Positions 16,863-26,243 of a stretch of DNA of 64,000 nucleotides are shown in pieces. The notes beneath the pieces are model-generated. The model saw only the letters and a list, made by a program, of their open reading frames with translations. It did no database searches and was not told where the DNA came from. Positions within the stretch are counted from its first letter, which is position 1; each line of letters opens with the position of its first letter. The position numbers and the translations under genes were made by a program. The DNA comes from Cellulomonas fulva (GTDB lineage: Bacteria; Actinomycetota; Actinomycetes; Actinomycetales; Cellulomonadaceae): the NCBI RefSeq assembly GCF_018531375.1, contig NZ_JAHBOH010000001.1, positions 992,001-1,056,000 of the forward strand, given 5' to 3'.

Positions 16863-18197
16863 TCACTCAAGGGTCGGCGTGGCGTCCACGATGCCGACGA
16901 GGTGCGCGGCCAGGGCGGTCGCGCGGTCGTCGGCCTCCGGGGTGAACCCGAGCCGGACGACGACGAGCCCGCGCGACGGCACGATCGTGATCGACTGGCC
17001 GTCGTGGCCCTCGGCGAAGTACGCGTCGGCGGGGAGCTCGGGGTGCACCAGGGAGCCGTCGGGCATGGTGTTGACCCACCAGCCGAGCGCGTAGCCCTGC
17101 TCCTCGGTCTCCGCGACGTCGACCGCCGTCGTCGACTCGCGCATCCAGCCCTCGGGCAGCAGGCGCTCGCCCTCCCAGACGCCGTCCTGCAGCGCGAGCT
17201 GGCCGATCGTCGCCCAGTCGCGCGCGGTGGCCCACTGGTAGGAGCTGCACACGGGCGTGCCCGCGGCGTCCGGCTCGAGGACGGCGCTGGACAGGCCGAG
17301 CGGCGCGAACACCTGGTCGCGGACCAGGTTCGCGCCGCCGTGGTCCTCGGCCAGGATCGCGCACAGCAGCGTGGTGCTGCCGCTCGAGTACTGCAGGTAG
17401 GTGCCCGGCTCGTGCGCCGGCTCCTGCGACGCGACGAACGCGCCCATGTCCGGCTCGTCGTACAGCATCCGCGTGATGGGGGTGCCGAGCTCGTACGTCT
17501 CGTCCCAGGCCAGGCCGCTGGTCATGCCCAGCAGGTCGCGCACGGTGATGTCCGCTCGCACGTCGGTCCACTGCGGCCGCAGGTGGTCGTCGTCGAGCGA
17601 CACGTCGCCGGCCTGGACCAGCCGCCCCACCACCAGGTTCGCGACGCTCTTGGTCATCGACCAGCCGAGCTGCGGGGTGGTGGCGTCGAACCCGTCGGCG
17701 TACTGCTCGGCGACCAGCTCGCCGTCGTGCAGCACGACGACAGCGCGCGTCCCGAGCGCCGCGCGCGCCTCGTCGTCCAGGTCGGTGCCGAAGGCGGCGT
17801 CGAGCGCCGCCTGCACGGCGGGGTCGGCGACGGGCGCCGGGGCGTCCGTGAGCGCGTTCGCGGTCACCGCGGTCGGCTCCGGGAGGTCCGGTCGCTCGTC
17901 GGCGAGCGTGCACCCGAAGCCCGGCGTCGACCAGGCCTTCTGCCGCGCGAGCAGCCCGAGCACCGAGGCGGACGCCGACTCCTCCGACGTCGCCACCTTC
18001 AGGACCGGGACCAGCGGGTTGTCCGGCAGGTCGTCGGCCGGGTCGTCGCGCCCGGCGACCGTGGTGACGGCGCACGCGTTGTGCGCGGCGTAGCCGGTGC
18101 CGGTGAGCAGCATCGGTCGCTCGTACCAGTACGCCCCGACACCGAGGAGCACGAGCACGACGAGGACGACGGCGAGGATGCGGAGGGCGCGGCGCAC
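16863..18197 (-). CDS. Membrane-anchored serine hydrolase, beta-lactamase class C-like
   Basis: The protein belongs to the penicillin-binding/beta-lactamase-related family of esterases and peptidases. Residues 7-27 form a membrane anchor. The nucleophile motif SMTK is at about 180-183, followed by a YSSG (about 270) in the place of the Tyr motif, and HDGQS near the C-terminus. GTG 18197 (MRRALRILAVVLVVL) gives 444 residues; longer frames upstream read the acetyltransferase region. It sits between the GNAT and RluA genes on the same strand. The substrate is unknown and true beta-lactamase activity is not implied. Confidence 0.87.
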   Translation of the reverse strand: MRRALRILAVVLVVLVLLGVGAYWYERPMLLTGTGYAAHNACAVTTVAGRDDPADDLPDNPLVPVLKVATSEESASASVLGLLARQKAWSTPGFGCTLADERPDLPEPTAVTANALTDAPAPVADPAVQAALDAAFGTDLDDEARAALGTRAVVVLHDGELVAEQYADGFDATTPQLGWSMTKSVANLVVGRLVQAGDVSLDDDHLRPQWTDVRADITVRDLLGMTSGLAWDETYELGTPITRMLYDEPDMGAFVASQEPAHEPGTYLQYSSGSTTLLCAILAEDHGGANLVRDQVFAPLGLSSAVLEPDAAGTPVCSSYQWATARDWATIGQLALQDGVWEGERLLPEGWMRESTTAVDVAETEEQGYALGWWVNTMPDGSLVHPELPADAYFAEGHDGQSITIVPSRGLVVVRLGFTPEADDRATALAAHLVGIVDATPTLE

Positions 18198-18274
18198 CGG
18201 GCGAGGGTAGTACGGCGGTGAGACGTCCGGGCGCACCGCGGAGCCGGCCGCCGAGCCCGACGGCAGCCCGGATG

Positions 18275-18817
18275 TCAGTCCGGACGTCCCGTGCGCGGGG
18301 CGGGTGCGGCGACCGGGCGGACGCGCCACACCTGGGCGCGCGCCGGGTCGCCCGTCGCGCCGGCGTCGACGCGGTCGACGACGAAGCCCTCGCGCTCGTA
18401 GAACGCGCCCGCCCGCTCGTTCGCGGCGACGTGCTCGACCCACAGCCGGTCGGCGCCCGGCGGGAGCCGGTCGACCAGGGCGCCGAGCAGCAGCCGCCCG
18501 ACGCCGCGCCCCCGCCACCCGGGGTGCACGTAGAGCTTGTAGACGACGGCATCGCCGTCCCGGGCGCCGCTCTGCGCCACCCCGACGAGCGAGCCGTCCG
18601 ACGAGGCCAGCACGAGCTGGCCCGCCGCGGCGGCGCGGGTGAGGTACTCGCGGCCCCACCACCGTCGCACCTGCTCGGCCGCGGCCTCCGCCCCGACGAG
18701 CGGGGTGTAGTGCGGCGGCACGTGCTGCTCGCCGAACGCCTGCACCGCGGGGACGTCGTCGAGCCCGGCCGCGTGTACGCGGTCGAGCCCGGCGGGGTCG
18801 AGCGGCGCGCTGGTCAT
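18275..18817 (-). CDS. GNAT family N-acetyltransferase
   Basis: This is a 180-residue acetyl-CoA-dependent transferase. The acetyl-CoA loop motif VHPGWRGRGVGRLLL is near residue 107, followed by WVEHVAANERAGAFYEREGF, the usual C-terminal strand and helix. ATG 18817 (MTSAPLDPAGLD) is preferred over an upstream start 10 codons earlier. It is followed by the serine hydrolase on the same strand, and an aldo/keto reductase diverges from it. The substrate is not predictable. Confidence 0.88.
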   Translation of the reverse strand: MTSAPLDPAGLDRVHAAGLDDVPAVQAFGEQHVPPHYTPLVGAEAAAEQVRRWWGREYLTRAAAAGQLVLASSDGSLVGVAQSGARDGDAVVYKLYVHPGWRGRGVGRLLLGALVDRLPPGADRLWVEHVAANERAGAFYEREGFVVDRVDAGATGDPARAQVWRVRPVAAPAPRTGRPD

Positions 18818-18961
18818 GCCGGCATCGTGCCCGACGAGCCGGCGCACGGGAACACGCCGTCACCCGACCGACGCGGCCTGCCCGGGCGGTCGGGCCGCGC
18901 CGCGCCTAGCGTGGGCGAAGCACGCGGTGGCGCGTGCACGGAGCGCAGCGAAGGATGACCG

Positions 18962-19897
18962 ATGAAGACCTTCACCCTGGCCGGGACCGACATCGAGGCG
19001 CCCGAGGTGGTGCTCGGGCTCATGCGGATCACGGAGAAGTCCGACGACGAGATCCGCGAGCTGGTCCGCACGGCACGGGACGCCGGGATCGACTTCCTGG
19101 ACCACGCGGACGTCTACGGCAGCGAGCTGCACCAGTGCGAGCGGCGGTTCGCCGAGGCGATGGCGCTCACGCCCGCGCAGCGCGACGAGCTGACGATACA
19201 GACCAAGGCCGGGATCGTGCGCGACGGCCCGTACTTCGACTTCTCCTACGAGCACCTGGTGGAGTCCGTCGAGGGGTCGCTGCGGGCGCTCGGCACCGAC
19301 CGGATCGACGTGCTGCTGCTGCACCGGCCGGACGCGCTCGTCGAGCCGGAGGAGGTCGCGCGCGCGTTCGACGAGCTGCACGCGGCGGGCAAGGTCCGGG
19401 CGTTCGGCGTCTCCAACCACACCCCCCGCCAGATCGAGCTGCTGACGAAGCACGTGCGGCAGCCGCTCGTCGCCAACCAGGTGCAGCTCTCGATCACGCA
19501 CGCGCCGCTCGTCGCGCAGGGCGTCGCGGCGAACATGCAGGCCGAGGGCCAGTCCACCGTCCGCGACGGCGGCGGCCTGCTGGACTTCTGCCGGCTCCAC
19601 GACATCGCGGTCCAGGCGTGGTCGCCGTTCCAGGCCGGCTTCTTCGACGGCGTGTTCCTGGGCGACGACCGCTACCCCGAGCTGAACGCGGTGGTCGACC
19701 GGCTGGCCGACGAGCACGGCGTCACCCCGGAGGCGATCGCGACGGCGTGGATCACCCGGATCCCGGGCCGGACGCAGGTGGTGCTGGGCACGACGACCCC
19801 CGCGCGCGTGGCCGCGGCGGCCGCGGGCTCGGACCTCACGCTCTCGCGCGCGCAGTGGTACGAGCTGTTCCGCGCGGCGGGGTACCGCGTGCCCTGA
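18962..19897 (+). CDS. Aldo/keto reductase
   Basis: A cytoplasmic NADPH-dependent oxidoreductase with a TIM barrel, 311 residues. Catalytic residues are visible: Asp and Tyr in FLDHADVYGS, Lys in IQTKAGI, and His in DVLLLHRPDAL. The overall pattern, including SNHTPRQIELL and the C-terminal PGRTQVVLGTTTPARV, resembles the YdhF-like subgroup. A TAGCGT that could act as a -10 element lies at 18907-18912, in the same GCGCCTAGCGT context as before zwf. It converges with the antiporter gene 21 bases away. Confidence 0.9.
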   Translation: MKTFTLAGTDIEAPEVVLGLMRITEKSDDEIRELVRTARDAGIDFLDHADVYGSELHQCERRFAEAMALTPAQRDELTIQTKAGIVRDGPYFDFSYEHLVESVEGSLRALGTDRIDVLLLHRPDALVEPEEVARAFDELHAAGKVRAFGVSNHTPRQIELLTKHVRQPLVANQVQLSITHAPLVAQGVAANMQAEGQSTVRDGGGLLDFCRLHDIAVQAWSPFQAGFFDGVFLGDDRYPELNAVVDRLADEHGVTPEAIATAWITRIPGRTQVVLGTTTPARVAAAAAGSDLTLSRAQWYELFRAAGYRVP

Positions 19898-19918
19898 CCG
19901 GCGCGTCGCGGACCGGGG

Positions 19919-21595
19919 TCAGGACGCGAGCTCGCCCCGCATGGACATCGCGATCTCGTCGGCGTCCAGCGTGGCCAGGGCGCTGGCGAGCACGTCCGCG
20001 TCGAACGTGCCGTCGTCGCGCGCGTCGAGGAGGGCGGCGCGCTGCGCGGCGATCACCCGCCGCCGGTGGACGCCCGCGGCGACGAACCGCTCCTGGCGGG
20101 ACGCGCCGGCCGGCACGTCCGGCTCGGGGATGGCCTCGCTCGCCGACCGCAGCAGCGCGAAGAGCCGGGTGCGCTCCGCGTCGGCCTCCTCCGCGGCCGC
20201 GGCCGGGTCCGCCGGGGTGCGCAGGAGCCCGACCAGCGGCCCGATCGTGCCGCCCTGGACCGCCAGGGAGAGCGCGGCGACGACGAAGGCGACGAGCACG
20301 AGCACGGATCGCTGGGGCGTGTCCTCGGGGAGCGTCTGGGCGGCCGCGACCGTGACCGCGCCGCGCATGCCGGCCCACACCACGACGGTCCCCTCCCGCC
20401 ACCCGAGCGGCTGGCGCCGGAAGTAGTCGAGGTCGGCGAGCCCGCGCGTGATCCGCACGGCGAACCGCTCGAGGTCCCGCTCGGTCACCCGGTGGCCGCG
20501 CCGCGCGTTGAGCTCCTCCAGCGTCTTCTGCTTCCCGGCCGTGGTCTGCATCGTCGACTGCATCTCCTCGAGCCGCTCCTGCAGCCGCTCGGAGCGCTGG
20601 GAGCGGCGGGCGAGCACGCCGAGCAGCGGCGCGACGTACGCCGCGCGGACCAGCACGGTCAGCACCAGCGCCCCGGCCGCCACGAGCACCGCGGGGCCGA
20701 CGCCCGCGTGGTCGTCCTCGACGCTCGTCACGATCGCCTTGATCTGCAGGCCCATGGTGAGGAACACGGCGCCCTCGAGGACCAGCTCGGCCATGCGCCA
20801 GTTCTGCGTGTCCGAGAGCCGGTTCTGCGGGGAGAGCTCGCGCGGCGCGCGGATCCCGGTGACCAGCCCGGCGACGACCGCGGCGACCAGCCCGGACGCC
20901 TCGAGCAGCTCCGCCGGCACGGCCGCCAGGAACGGCACGGTGAAGGAGATGACGGTGTTGACGGCCGGGTCGGTCACGCGCCGGCGGACGAGCAGGTTGA
21001 GCCGCCCCACCGCGAAGCCGACGACGACCGCGACGACCACCGAGTAGGAGAACCGGCCGACGACGCCCCAGAACGAGAACGACGCGGCGGTCGCGACGAT
21101 CGCGGTGCGCAGGAGCACGAGGGCGCTCGCGTCGTTGAGCAGGCTCTCGCCGTCGAGCATCGCGACGACCCGTCGGGACACCGACGGCTGCTGCTTGAGG
21201 ATCGAGGTCGCGACGGCGTCCGTCGGGCTCACGACGGCACCGAGCGCGGCACCCCAGGCGAACCCCAGGTCGGGGATCGCGACCATGAAGAACAGGCCCA
21301 GCACCAGCGAGCTGAGCACGACGAGCACGACCGACAGCCCGCTGATCGCCCCGAACTCCCGGCGGAAGCTGGTGGCCGGCATGGACACCGCCGCGGAGTA
21401 GAGCAGCGGCGGCAGGACGCCCTCGAGGATCCACTCGGGCTCCACGCGCGCGGACGCGAACACGGGCAGGAAGCTGGCGCCGACGCCCACCGCGACGAGC
21501 ATCAGCGGCGCGGCGACGCCCAGGCGCGGCGCCACCACGGTCGCCGCCGCGATCGCCAGCAGCGCCGTCACGGTCACCACGAGCAGCTCGGTCAC
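19919..21595 (-). CDS. CPA1-family Na+/H+ antiporter
   Basis: A membrane cation/proton exchanger of the NhaP/NhaG type, 558 residues. About twelve helices fill residues 1-400, with the ion-binding region VSPTDAVATSIL and LLDGESLLNDASALVLLR-like sequence (LDGESLLNDASALVL). A hydrophilic cytoplasmic tail of about 150 residues follows. GTG 21595 starts the first helix MTELLVVTVTALLAIA. It probably supports pH and sodium homeostasis. The divergent neighbour is a small membrane protein 89 bases away. Confidence 0.9.
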   Translation of the reverse strand: MTELLVVTVTALLAIAAATVVAPRLGVAAPLMLVAVGVGASFLPVFASARVEPEWILEGVLPPLLYSAAVSMPATSFRREFGAISGLSVVLVVLSSLVLGLFFMVAIPDLGFAWGAALGAVVSPTDAVATSILKQQPSVSRRVVAMLDGESLLNDASALVLLRTAIVATAASFSFWGVVGRFSYSVVVAVVVGFAVGRLNLLVRRRVTDPAVNTVISFTVPFLAAVPAELLEASGLVAAVVAGLVTGIRAPRELSPQNRLSDTQNWRMAELVLEGAVFLTMGLQIKAIVTSVEDDHAGVGPAVLVAAGALVLTVLVRAAYVAPLLGVLARRSQRSERLQERLEEMQSTMQTTAGKQKTLEELNARRGHRVTERDLERFAVRITRGLADLDYFRRQPLGWREGTVVVWAGMRGAVTVAAAQTLPEDTPQRSVLVLVAFVVAALSLAVQGGTIGPLVGLLRTPADPAAAAEEADAERTRLFALLRSASEAIPEPDVPAGASRQERFVAAGVHRRRVIAAQRAALLDARDDGTFDADVLASALATLDADEIAMSMRGELAS

Positions 21596-21684
21596 GCGCC
21601 CAGCCTGGCAGGAAAGGTCCCGGCGGGCCGGACGTGCGGACCGCGGGTCTCCCGGGCGCCACCGCCGCGTGCCAGGATCGGCAG

Positions 21685-22170
21685 ATGGCCGAGACGGCGG
21701 GCGAGTCGCACCGGCGCCGCGCCGCGCACCTCTACGGGCTGGTGATCACCGGCTCGGTCCTCGCGGCCGCGCCCACCGACCTCGGCCTGGTGCGGGTCGC
21801 CGCGCTGCTCGCGGGCACCCTCCTCGTGTACTGGGTCGCGGAGACCTACGCGCACTGGGTCGCGGCGCGGACGGTGGTGCGCCGCGCGCTGACCAGCCAC
21901 GAGGCGCGTGAGGTGATGACCGACGGCCTGCCGCTCGTGACGGCGTGCGCGATCCCCGCGGCGGTGCTGCTGGTCGAGGCGGTCCTCGACGTCGAGCCCG
22001 GGACGGCGATCGACGTCGCGCTCGCGGTGAACGTGGTGCTGCTGGGGGTCGTCGGCTGGCGGATGGGTGTGCGCAGCGGCATGCGCGGGCTCCGGCTCGT
22101 GCTTTCCACCGCGCTGTGCTGCCTGCTCGGCGTCGCGATGATCGTCCTCAAGCTCTCGTTGCACCACTGA
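21685..22170 (+). CDS. Conserved membrane protein of unknown function
   Basis: The 161-residue protein has four predicted membrane helices (about 14-34, 38-58, 85-108 and 112-158) and a basic N-terminus. ATG 21685 (MAETAGESHRRR) is preferred over an ATG 17 codons upstream. I recognise no domain. It resembles small actinobacterial integral-membrane hypotheticals by composition only. Confidence 0.7.
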   Translation: MAETAGESHRRRAAHLYGLVITGSVLAAAPTDLGLVRVAALLAGTLLVYWVAETYAHWVAARTVVRRALTSHEAREVMTDGLPLVTACAIPAAVLLVEAVLDVEPGTAIDVALAVNVVLLGVVGWRMGVRSGMRGLRLVLSTALCCLLGVAMIVLKLSLHH

Positions 22171-22269
22171 CCGAGGCCGCCGAGACCTCGGACGACCCGG
22201 GCCGGGGCCCGGGTCGGGGACCGAGCCGTTCGCCGTGCGCCACGCCGCCGCCGGCACGACGATCGGGTC

Positions 22270-22716
22270 ATGACCGCTGCGCCCGACGGACCCGACGCCC
22301 CGCACCGCGTGCCCCCCGGCGTGCCCGACGACCTCGTCGAGGCCGTGGGCGGCGTGACGGCGGCGTTCGAGGTGATCGAGCACGCCCGCGGCATGCTCTA
22401 CGCGTTCCACCGGCTCGTCGGACGTGCGGACAAGGAGCTGGCGGAGGCGCTCGACCAGCTCGAGGCCGCCGGGCGCGCGGACCTCGCCGACGACCTGCGC
22501 GCGGCCGTCGTCGGCCGGAACGTGCTCGAGGGGCGCTGGACGTTCCAGGTCGTCGAGGACTTCGACGACGGCTACTACCGCGAGTTCGCCGACGCCGAGC
22601 GTCGCGTGCGGGAGGCCACGCTGGGCGGCCGGCGGCACGTGTACGAGGCGCAGCTCAAGGAGCGCGAGCGCACGCACGGACGCCGCGGCCACGAGGCGCG
22701 CCCCGACGAGGGCTGA
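22270..22716 (+). CDS. Conserved hypothetical protein
   Basis: A 148-residue, soluble, helical protein rich in charged residues (VTAAFEVIEHARGMLYAFHR, RDEL-type acidic and basic helices, FQVVEDFDDGYYREF). It has no signal peptide or membrane helix. The DDGYYREF region looks conserved rather than random. It ends 39 bases before a palindromic repeat in a convergent spacer. No function can be given. Confidence 0.7.
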   Translation: MTAAPDGPDAPHRVPPGVPDDLVEAVGGVTAAFEVIEHARGMLYAFHRLVGRADKELAEALDQLEAAGRADLADDLRAAVVGRNVLEGRWTFQVVEDFDDGYYREFADAERRVREATLGGRRHVYEAQLKERERTHGRRGHEARPDEG

Positions 22717-22754
22717 CCAGGTCCGGCCCGGGTCGACCCGCCCGTCGCTCGAGG

Positions 22755-22815
22755 TCGTCAGTGCGGTGCGAGAGCGCGGGTGCGGCCCGCGCTCTCGCGC
22801 GGGAGTGACGAGATC
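22755..22815. repeat. Long imperfect palindromic repeat, copy 1
   Basis: A perfect 13-base-pair inner stem (22768-22780 with 22786-22798) encloses the loop TGCGG. Imperfect outer arms extend to about 65 bases. A second copy with the same loop, inner stem and TCGTCA arm lies at 58655-58722 in the same orientation. Both lie between convergent genes. Confidence 0.75.
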
Positions 22816-22832
22816 GGGAGGGCTCGGGGCGG

Positions 22833-23984
22833 TCAGGCGGTCAGGAGGCGGTCCAGCGAGTCCGGGGCCAGCAGCGTGTCGATCGCGATGAGCGCCAGGC
22901 CCGTGACCCCCGCGAGCTCGCCCAGGTCGGAGCGGACGATCTGGAGGTCGCGCGTCGCCAGCGGGAGCGTCTGCTGGTAGACGCGCTCGCGGACCCCGGA
23001 CAGCAGCACCTCGCCGCAGTCGGCGAGCTGGCCGGACAGCGCGACCAGGCGCGGGTTGAGGATGCTCACCAGGTCCGCGACGGCCTCGCCGATCGCGCGC
23101 CCGGCGGCGCGCACCAGGCGCACGGCCTCCATGTCGCCCTGCGCGACGAGCGCGACGACGTCGTGCGTGCGCGTCACGTCGCGGCCGAGCTCGGCGAGCT
23201 GACGCACCAGCGCCCAGCCGGCGGCGTACGTCTCCACGCAGTCGTCGTTGCCGCAGTGGCACGCGCGCGGCTCGGCGTCGGGGTGGCCCGCGCGCGTGTG
23301 CCCGACGTCGCCCGCGGCGCCCTTGTCGCCGCGGATGATGTGGCCGTTGAGGACCAGGCCGGCACCGATGCCGGTGCCGAGCTTGAGCGCGATCAGGTTC
23401 TGCAGACCGGTCCGCCGGGCCTCGGCCACCGCGCGGGCGTTCACGTCGTTCTCGACGACGACGGGGCCGCGGTAGCGCTCGGAGAACGCCGCCGCGATGT
23501 CGAAGCCGTCCCAGCCGGTCATGATCGGCGGGCTGACCACCCGGTGCGCGGCGAACTCGACGGGACCGGGCACGCCGATGGCGACCGCCCACACGTCGTC
23601 GGGCGAGGCGAGCTCGTCGAACCCGTCCTGGACCATGCCGAGCACGGTCTGCGGCCCGGACCACACCTCGACGTCGCGCGAGAGGTGGGCGAGGGGGCGG
23701 CCCGCGAGGTCGCAGACCGCGAGCGTGAAGCCCATCGCGCCGATGTCGGCGGTGAGGACCTGGGCGCGGTCGGCGCCGAAGTCGAACCGGGTCGAGGGCC
23801 GTCCGCCGGAGGACTCGGCCCCGCCGACCTCGCGGATGAGCCCGGCGCGCTCGAGCGCCGCGAGCCGCTGGTTCACCGTGGACCGGGACAGCCCGGTGCG
23901 CTCGATCACGTCGATGCGGCTGAGCGCGCCCTCCGTGCGGAACAGGTCCAGGAGGTCCCCCGCGTGCCCTGTCGGCTGTGCCAT
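22833..23984 (-). CDS. ROK family transcriptional regulator
   Basis: A 383-residue repressor of the NagC/XylR type. The N-terminal winged helix (about 8-62) reads LSRIDVIERTGLSRSTVNQR. The ROK domain begins near 85 (VLTADIGAMGF) and holds the zinc motif GHTRAG...CHCGNDDCVETYAAG. ATG 23984 follows GGAAGGGG; longer frames upstream have no support. It is divergent from a sugar ABC operon, and an inverted repeat overlaps the -35 element of that operon. It probably represses uptake until its sugar ligand is present. Confidence 0.92.
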   Translation of the reverse strand: MAQPTGHAGDLLDLFRTEGALSRIDVIERTGLSRSTVNQRLAALERAGLIREVGGAESSGGRPSTRFDFGADRAQVLTADIGAMGFTLAVCDLAGRPLAHLSRDVEVWSGPQTVLGMVQDGFDELASPDDVWAVAIGVPGPVEFAAHRVVSPPIMTGWDGFDIAAAFSERYRGPVVVENDVNARAVAEARRTGLQNLIALKLGTGIGAGLVLNGHIIRGDKGAAGDVGHTRAGHPDAEPRACHCGNDDCVETYAAGWALVRQLAELGRDVTRTHDVVALVAQGDMEAVRLVRAAGRAIGEAVADLVSILNPRLVALSGQLADCGEVLLSGVRERVYQQTLPLATRDLQIVRSDLGELAGVTGLALIAIDTLLAPDSLDRLLTA

Positions 23985-24046
23985 CGCTGCCCCTTCCTCG
24001 CTGCCGGTGCTCAGGTTACTGGTACAGCGTGCCACAGAAGTGTGGT

Positions 24047-24071
24047 CTTTTGGGTTGACGACAATCAAAAG
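24047..24071. promoter_or_regulatory. Candidate ROK operator
   Basis: Arms CTTTTG at 24047-24052 and CAAAAG at 24066-24071 flank a 13-base centre with GTTG...CAAT. The element overlaps the -35 hexamer of the ABC operon promoter and lies upstream of the divergent ROK gene. Confidence 0.55.
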
Positions 24072-24083
24072 TGGCCGTAGTTT
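24055..24083 (+). promoter_or_regulatory. Sigma-70-type promoter of the sugar ABC operon
   Basis: TTGACG at 24055-24060, a 17-base spacer, then TAGTTT at 24078-24083, about 47 bases upstream of the binding-protein ATG. The stretch is AT-rich for this genome. Confidence 0.6.
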
Positions 24084-24129
24084 CGAAGAAGTAGGCACGC
24101 AGTGGTGCCCCCGAACGCCAAGGAACGAC

Positions 24130-25182
24130 ATGTCCCACGACGCCTCGAAGTTCCGGAACGTCCTCGTCCTCGCAGCGACCACCGCTGCCGCGGCCCTCAC
24201 GCTCACCGCGTGCGGGAGCGACACCCCCTCCGACGGCGCGAGCGCGGGCTCGTCGGGCGGCGCCTCCGGCGACGTCAAGGTCGCCGCCGTCATCAAGGGG
24301 CTCGACAACCCCTTCTTCCAGGCCATGGAGCAGGGGATCCAGGAGACCGCCGACGAGTCCGGTGTCGAGGTCTCGATCCAGGCCGCCGCCGACATCGGTG
24401 ACACCACCGGCCAGGCCGACAAGCTGTCCGCGCTCGCGGGCCAGGACTTCGGCTGCTTCGTGGTCAACCCGATCTCGGGCACCAACCTGGTGCAGGCGCT
24501 GGCGCCGATCGCCGCGGCCGGCACCCCCGTGGTGAACATCGACAGCCCGATCGACGCGGACGCGGCGGCTGCCGCGAACCTCGACCCCGCCACCTACATC
24601 GGCACCGACAACGGCGCCGCGGGCGGCAAGGCGGGCGACTTCGTGCTCGAGAACGTCGACGCCGGCGCCCAGGTCGCGATCATCGGCGGCATCGCCGGCG
24701 ACGTGACCAGTGGTGCTCGGGTCGACGGCTTCAAGGAGGCCGTCGGCGACCAGGTCGAGATCATCGGCGAGCAGGCCGCGGACTGGAAGCGCGAGGTCGC
24801 GCTGACGAAGGCGACCGACATCATCGCCGCCAACCCGGACGTCAAGGCGTTCTTCGCCGCGAACGACGACATGGGCCTCGGCATCGTCAAGGCGGTCGAG
24901 AACGCCGGCAAGACGGGCGAGATCGTCGTGGTCAGCGTCGACGGCAACTCCGACGCGCTGCAGTCCGTGCTCGACGGCGGCCTGAGCGCGACCGTGGCGC
25001 AGTACCCGTACGCGATCGGGTCGCTGGGCCTGCAGGCGTGCCAGATCGCGGCCGGCGGGACCGAGCTGCCGGAGACCGTCGAGTCGCCGACCGCGCTCGT
25101 CGACGCCGACAACGCGCAGCAGGCGCTGGACGCCTTCCCGCAGCCGTTCGAGGACTTCGAGAACCCGCTGGAGGACCTGTGA
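24130..25182 (+). CDS. Sugar ABC transporter substrate-binding lipoprotein (Frc/Rbs type)
   Basis: A 350-residue periplasmic-type binding protein. The lipobox LTLTACG places the lipid-bearing Cys at residue 28, followed by a Ser/Gly-rich linker. The RbsB-like fold then shows VAAVIKGLDNPFFQAMEQGI, GCFVVNPISGTNLVQAL and VVSVDGNSDALQSVLDGG. It is the first gene of a tightly packed operon with a permease (GTGA overlap), ATPase, two sugar epimerase-like enzymes and a kinase, and is divergent from a ROK repressor. A pentose or ketohexose ligand is likely. Confidence 0.93.
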   Translation: MSHDASKFRNVLVLAATTAAAALTLTACGSDTPSDGASAGSSGGASGDVKVAAVIKGLDNPFFQAMEQGIQETADESGVEVSIQAAADIGDTTGQADKLSALAGQDFGCFVVNPISGTNLVQALAPIAAAGTPVVNIDSPIDADAAAAANLDPATYIGTDNGAAGGKAGDFVLENVDAGAQVAIIGGIAGDVTSGARVDGFKEAVGDQVEIIGEQAADWKREVALTKATDIIAANPDVKAFFAANDDMGLGIVKAVENAGKTGEIVVVSVDGNSDALQSVLDGGLSATVAQYPYAIGSLGLQACQIAAGGTELPETVESPTALVDADNAQQALDAFPQPFEDFENPLEDL

Positions 25183-26243
25183 GCACGGCAGCCATGAGCG
25201 CGGCACCCGCGGGCGGCACGGCCCCGGCGGACGGGACGACGAGCCCGTCGGGGCAGACCCCCACGGGCACCGCGAGCCCGAGCCCGGCGCACCGGCTCAC
25301 CGGTGCCCTGGCCGAGGCGAGGCACCTGAGCTTCTGGGCGGAGAACGCCGCCCCGATCGGGCTCGTCGTGCTCGTCGTGGTGTTCAGCGTGCTGAGCCCC
25401 ACCTTCCTGACGGTCGGCAACATCCAGGCGATGCTGGTGGCGGCGGCGATCCTGGTGATCCTCGCGGTCGCGCAGTCGTTCGTCATCACCACCGGCGGGA
25501 TCGACCTGTCGATCTCCGCGACCATGACGATCGGCGCGGTCGGGTTCGGCCTCGCCTTCCAGGCCGGGCTGTCCTTCTGGCCCTCGGTCCTGGTCGCGAT
25601 CCTGGCGTCCACGGTGATCGGCGTGGTCAACGGCCTGCTGATCGCGCTGGGCAAGGTCACCGACTTCATCGCGACGCTCGGGACGCTCGGAGTCGCCACC
25701 GGCGCGGCGCTCATCCTCACCGACGGCAAGCCGATCTCGGTGTTCAGCCCGGAGCTGCTGCGGCTCACGACGGGCAAGCTCGGCTTCGTCGGGTACCCGT
25801 TCGTGGTCGCCGCGGTCGTCGGCGTCGTCGCCTGGTTCGTGATGTTCCGGACCCGCTACGGGCTGCACGTGCAGGCCGTCGGCGGCAGCGAGGAGGCCGC
25901 GGTCGCCAACGGCGTCAAGGCGTCCCGCGTGCGGATCGCCGTCTACGTGTGGGCCGCAGCCCTCGCCGGGCTCGCGTCGATCCTGCTGGTCGCGCGCATC
26001 GGCGCCGCCGAGCCCGCGATCAACACGAACTACCTGCTCAACTCGATCGCCGCGGTGGTCCTGGGCGGGGTCAGCCTGACCGGCGGGCGGGCCAAGATCG
26101 TCGGCCCCATCCTCGGCGCGCTCCTGCTCACGGCCCTCACCAACGGGCTCACGCTGCTGTCCGTCTCGCAGTTCTACCAGCCGCTCGCCGTGGGACTCGT
26201 CGTGGTCCTGGCGGCCCTGCTCACGAGGTTCCAGAAGCGATGA
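25179..26243 (+). CDS. Sugar ABC transporter permease (Frc/Rbs type)
   Basis: The 354-residue inner-membrane permease forms the channel of the transporter. About eight to ten helices follow a 50-residue Ser/Pro/Thr-rich hydrophilic leader. The family patterns ITTGGIDLSISATMTIGAV and YLLNSIAAVVLGGVSLTGGR are present. GTG 25179 overlaps the stop of the binding-protein gene (GTGA), which argues for translational coupling; an ATG five codons later is a possible alternative. Its own stop overlaps the ATPase start. Confidence 0.92.
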   Translation: MSTAAMSAAPAGGTAPADGTTSPSGQTPTGTASPSPAHRLTGALAEARHLSFWAENAAPIGLVVLVVVFSVLSPTFLTVGNIQAMLVAAAILVILAVAQSFVITTGGIDLSISATMTIGAVGFGLAFQAGLSFWPSVLVAILASTVIGVVNGLLIALGKVTDFIATLGTLGVATGAALILTDGKPISVFSPELLRLTTGKLGFVGYPFVVAAVVGVVAWFVMFRTRYGLHVQAVGGSEEAAVANGVKASRVRIAVYVWAAALAGLASILLVARIGAAEPAINTNYLLNSIAAVVLGGVSLTGGRAKIVGPILGALLLTALTNGLTLLSVSQFYQPLAVGLVVVLAALLTRFQKR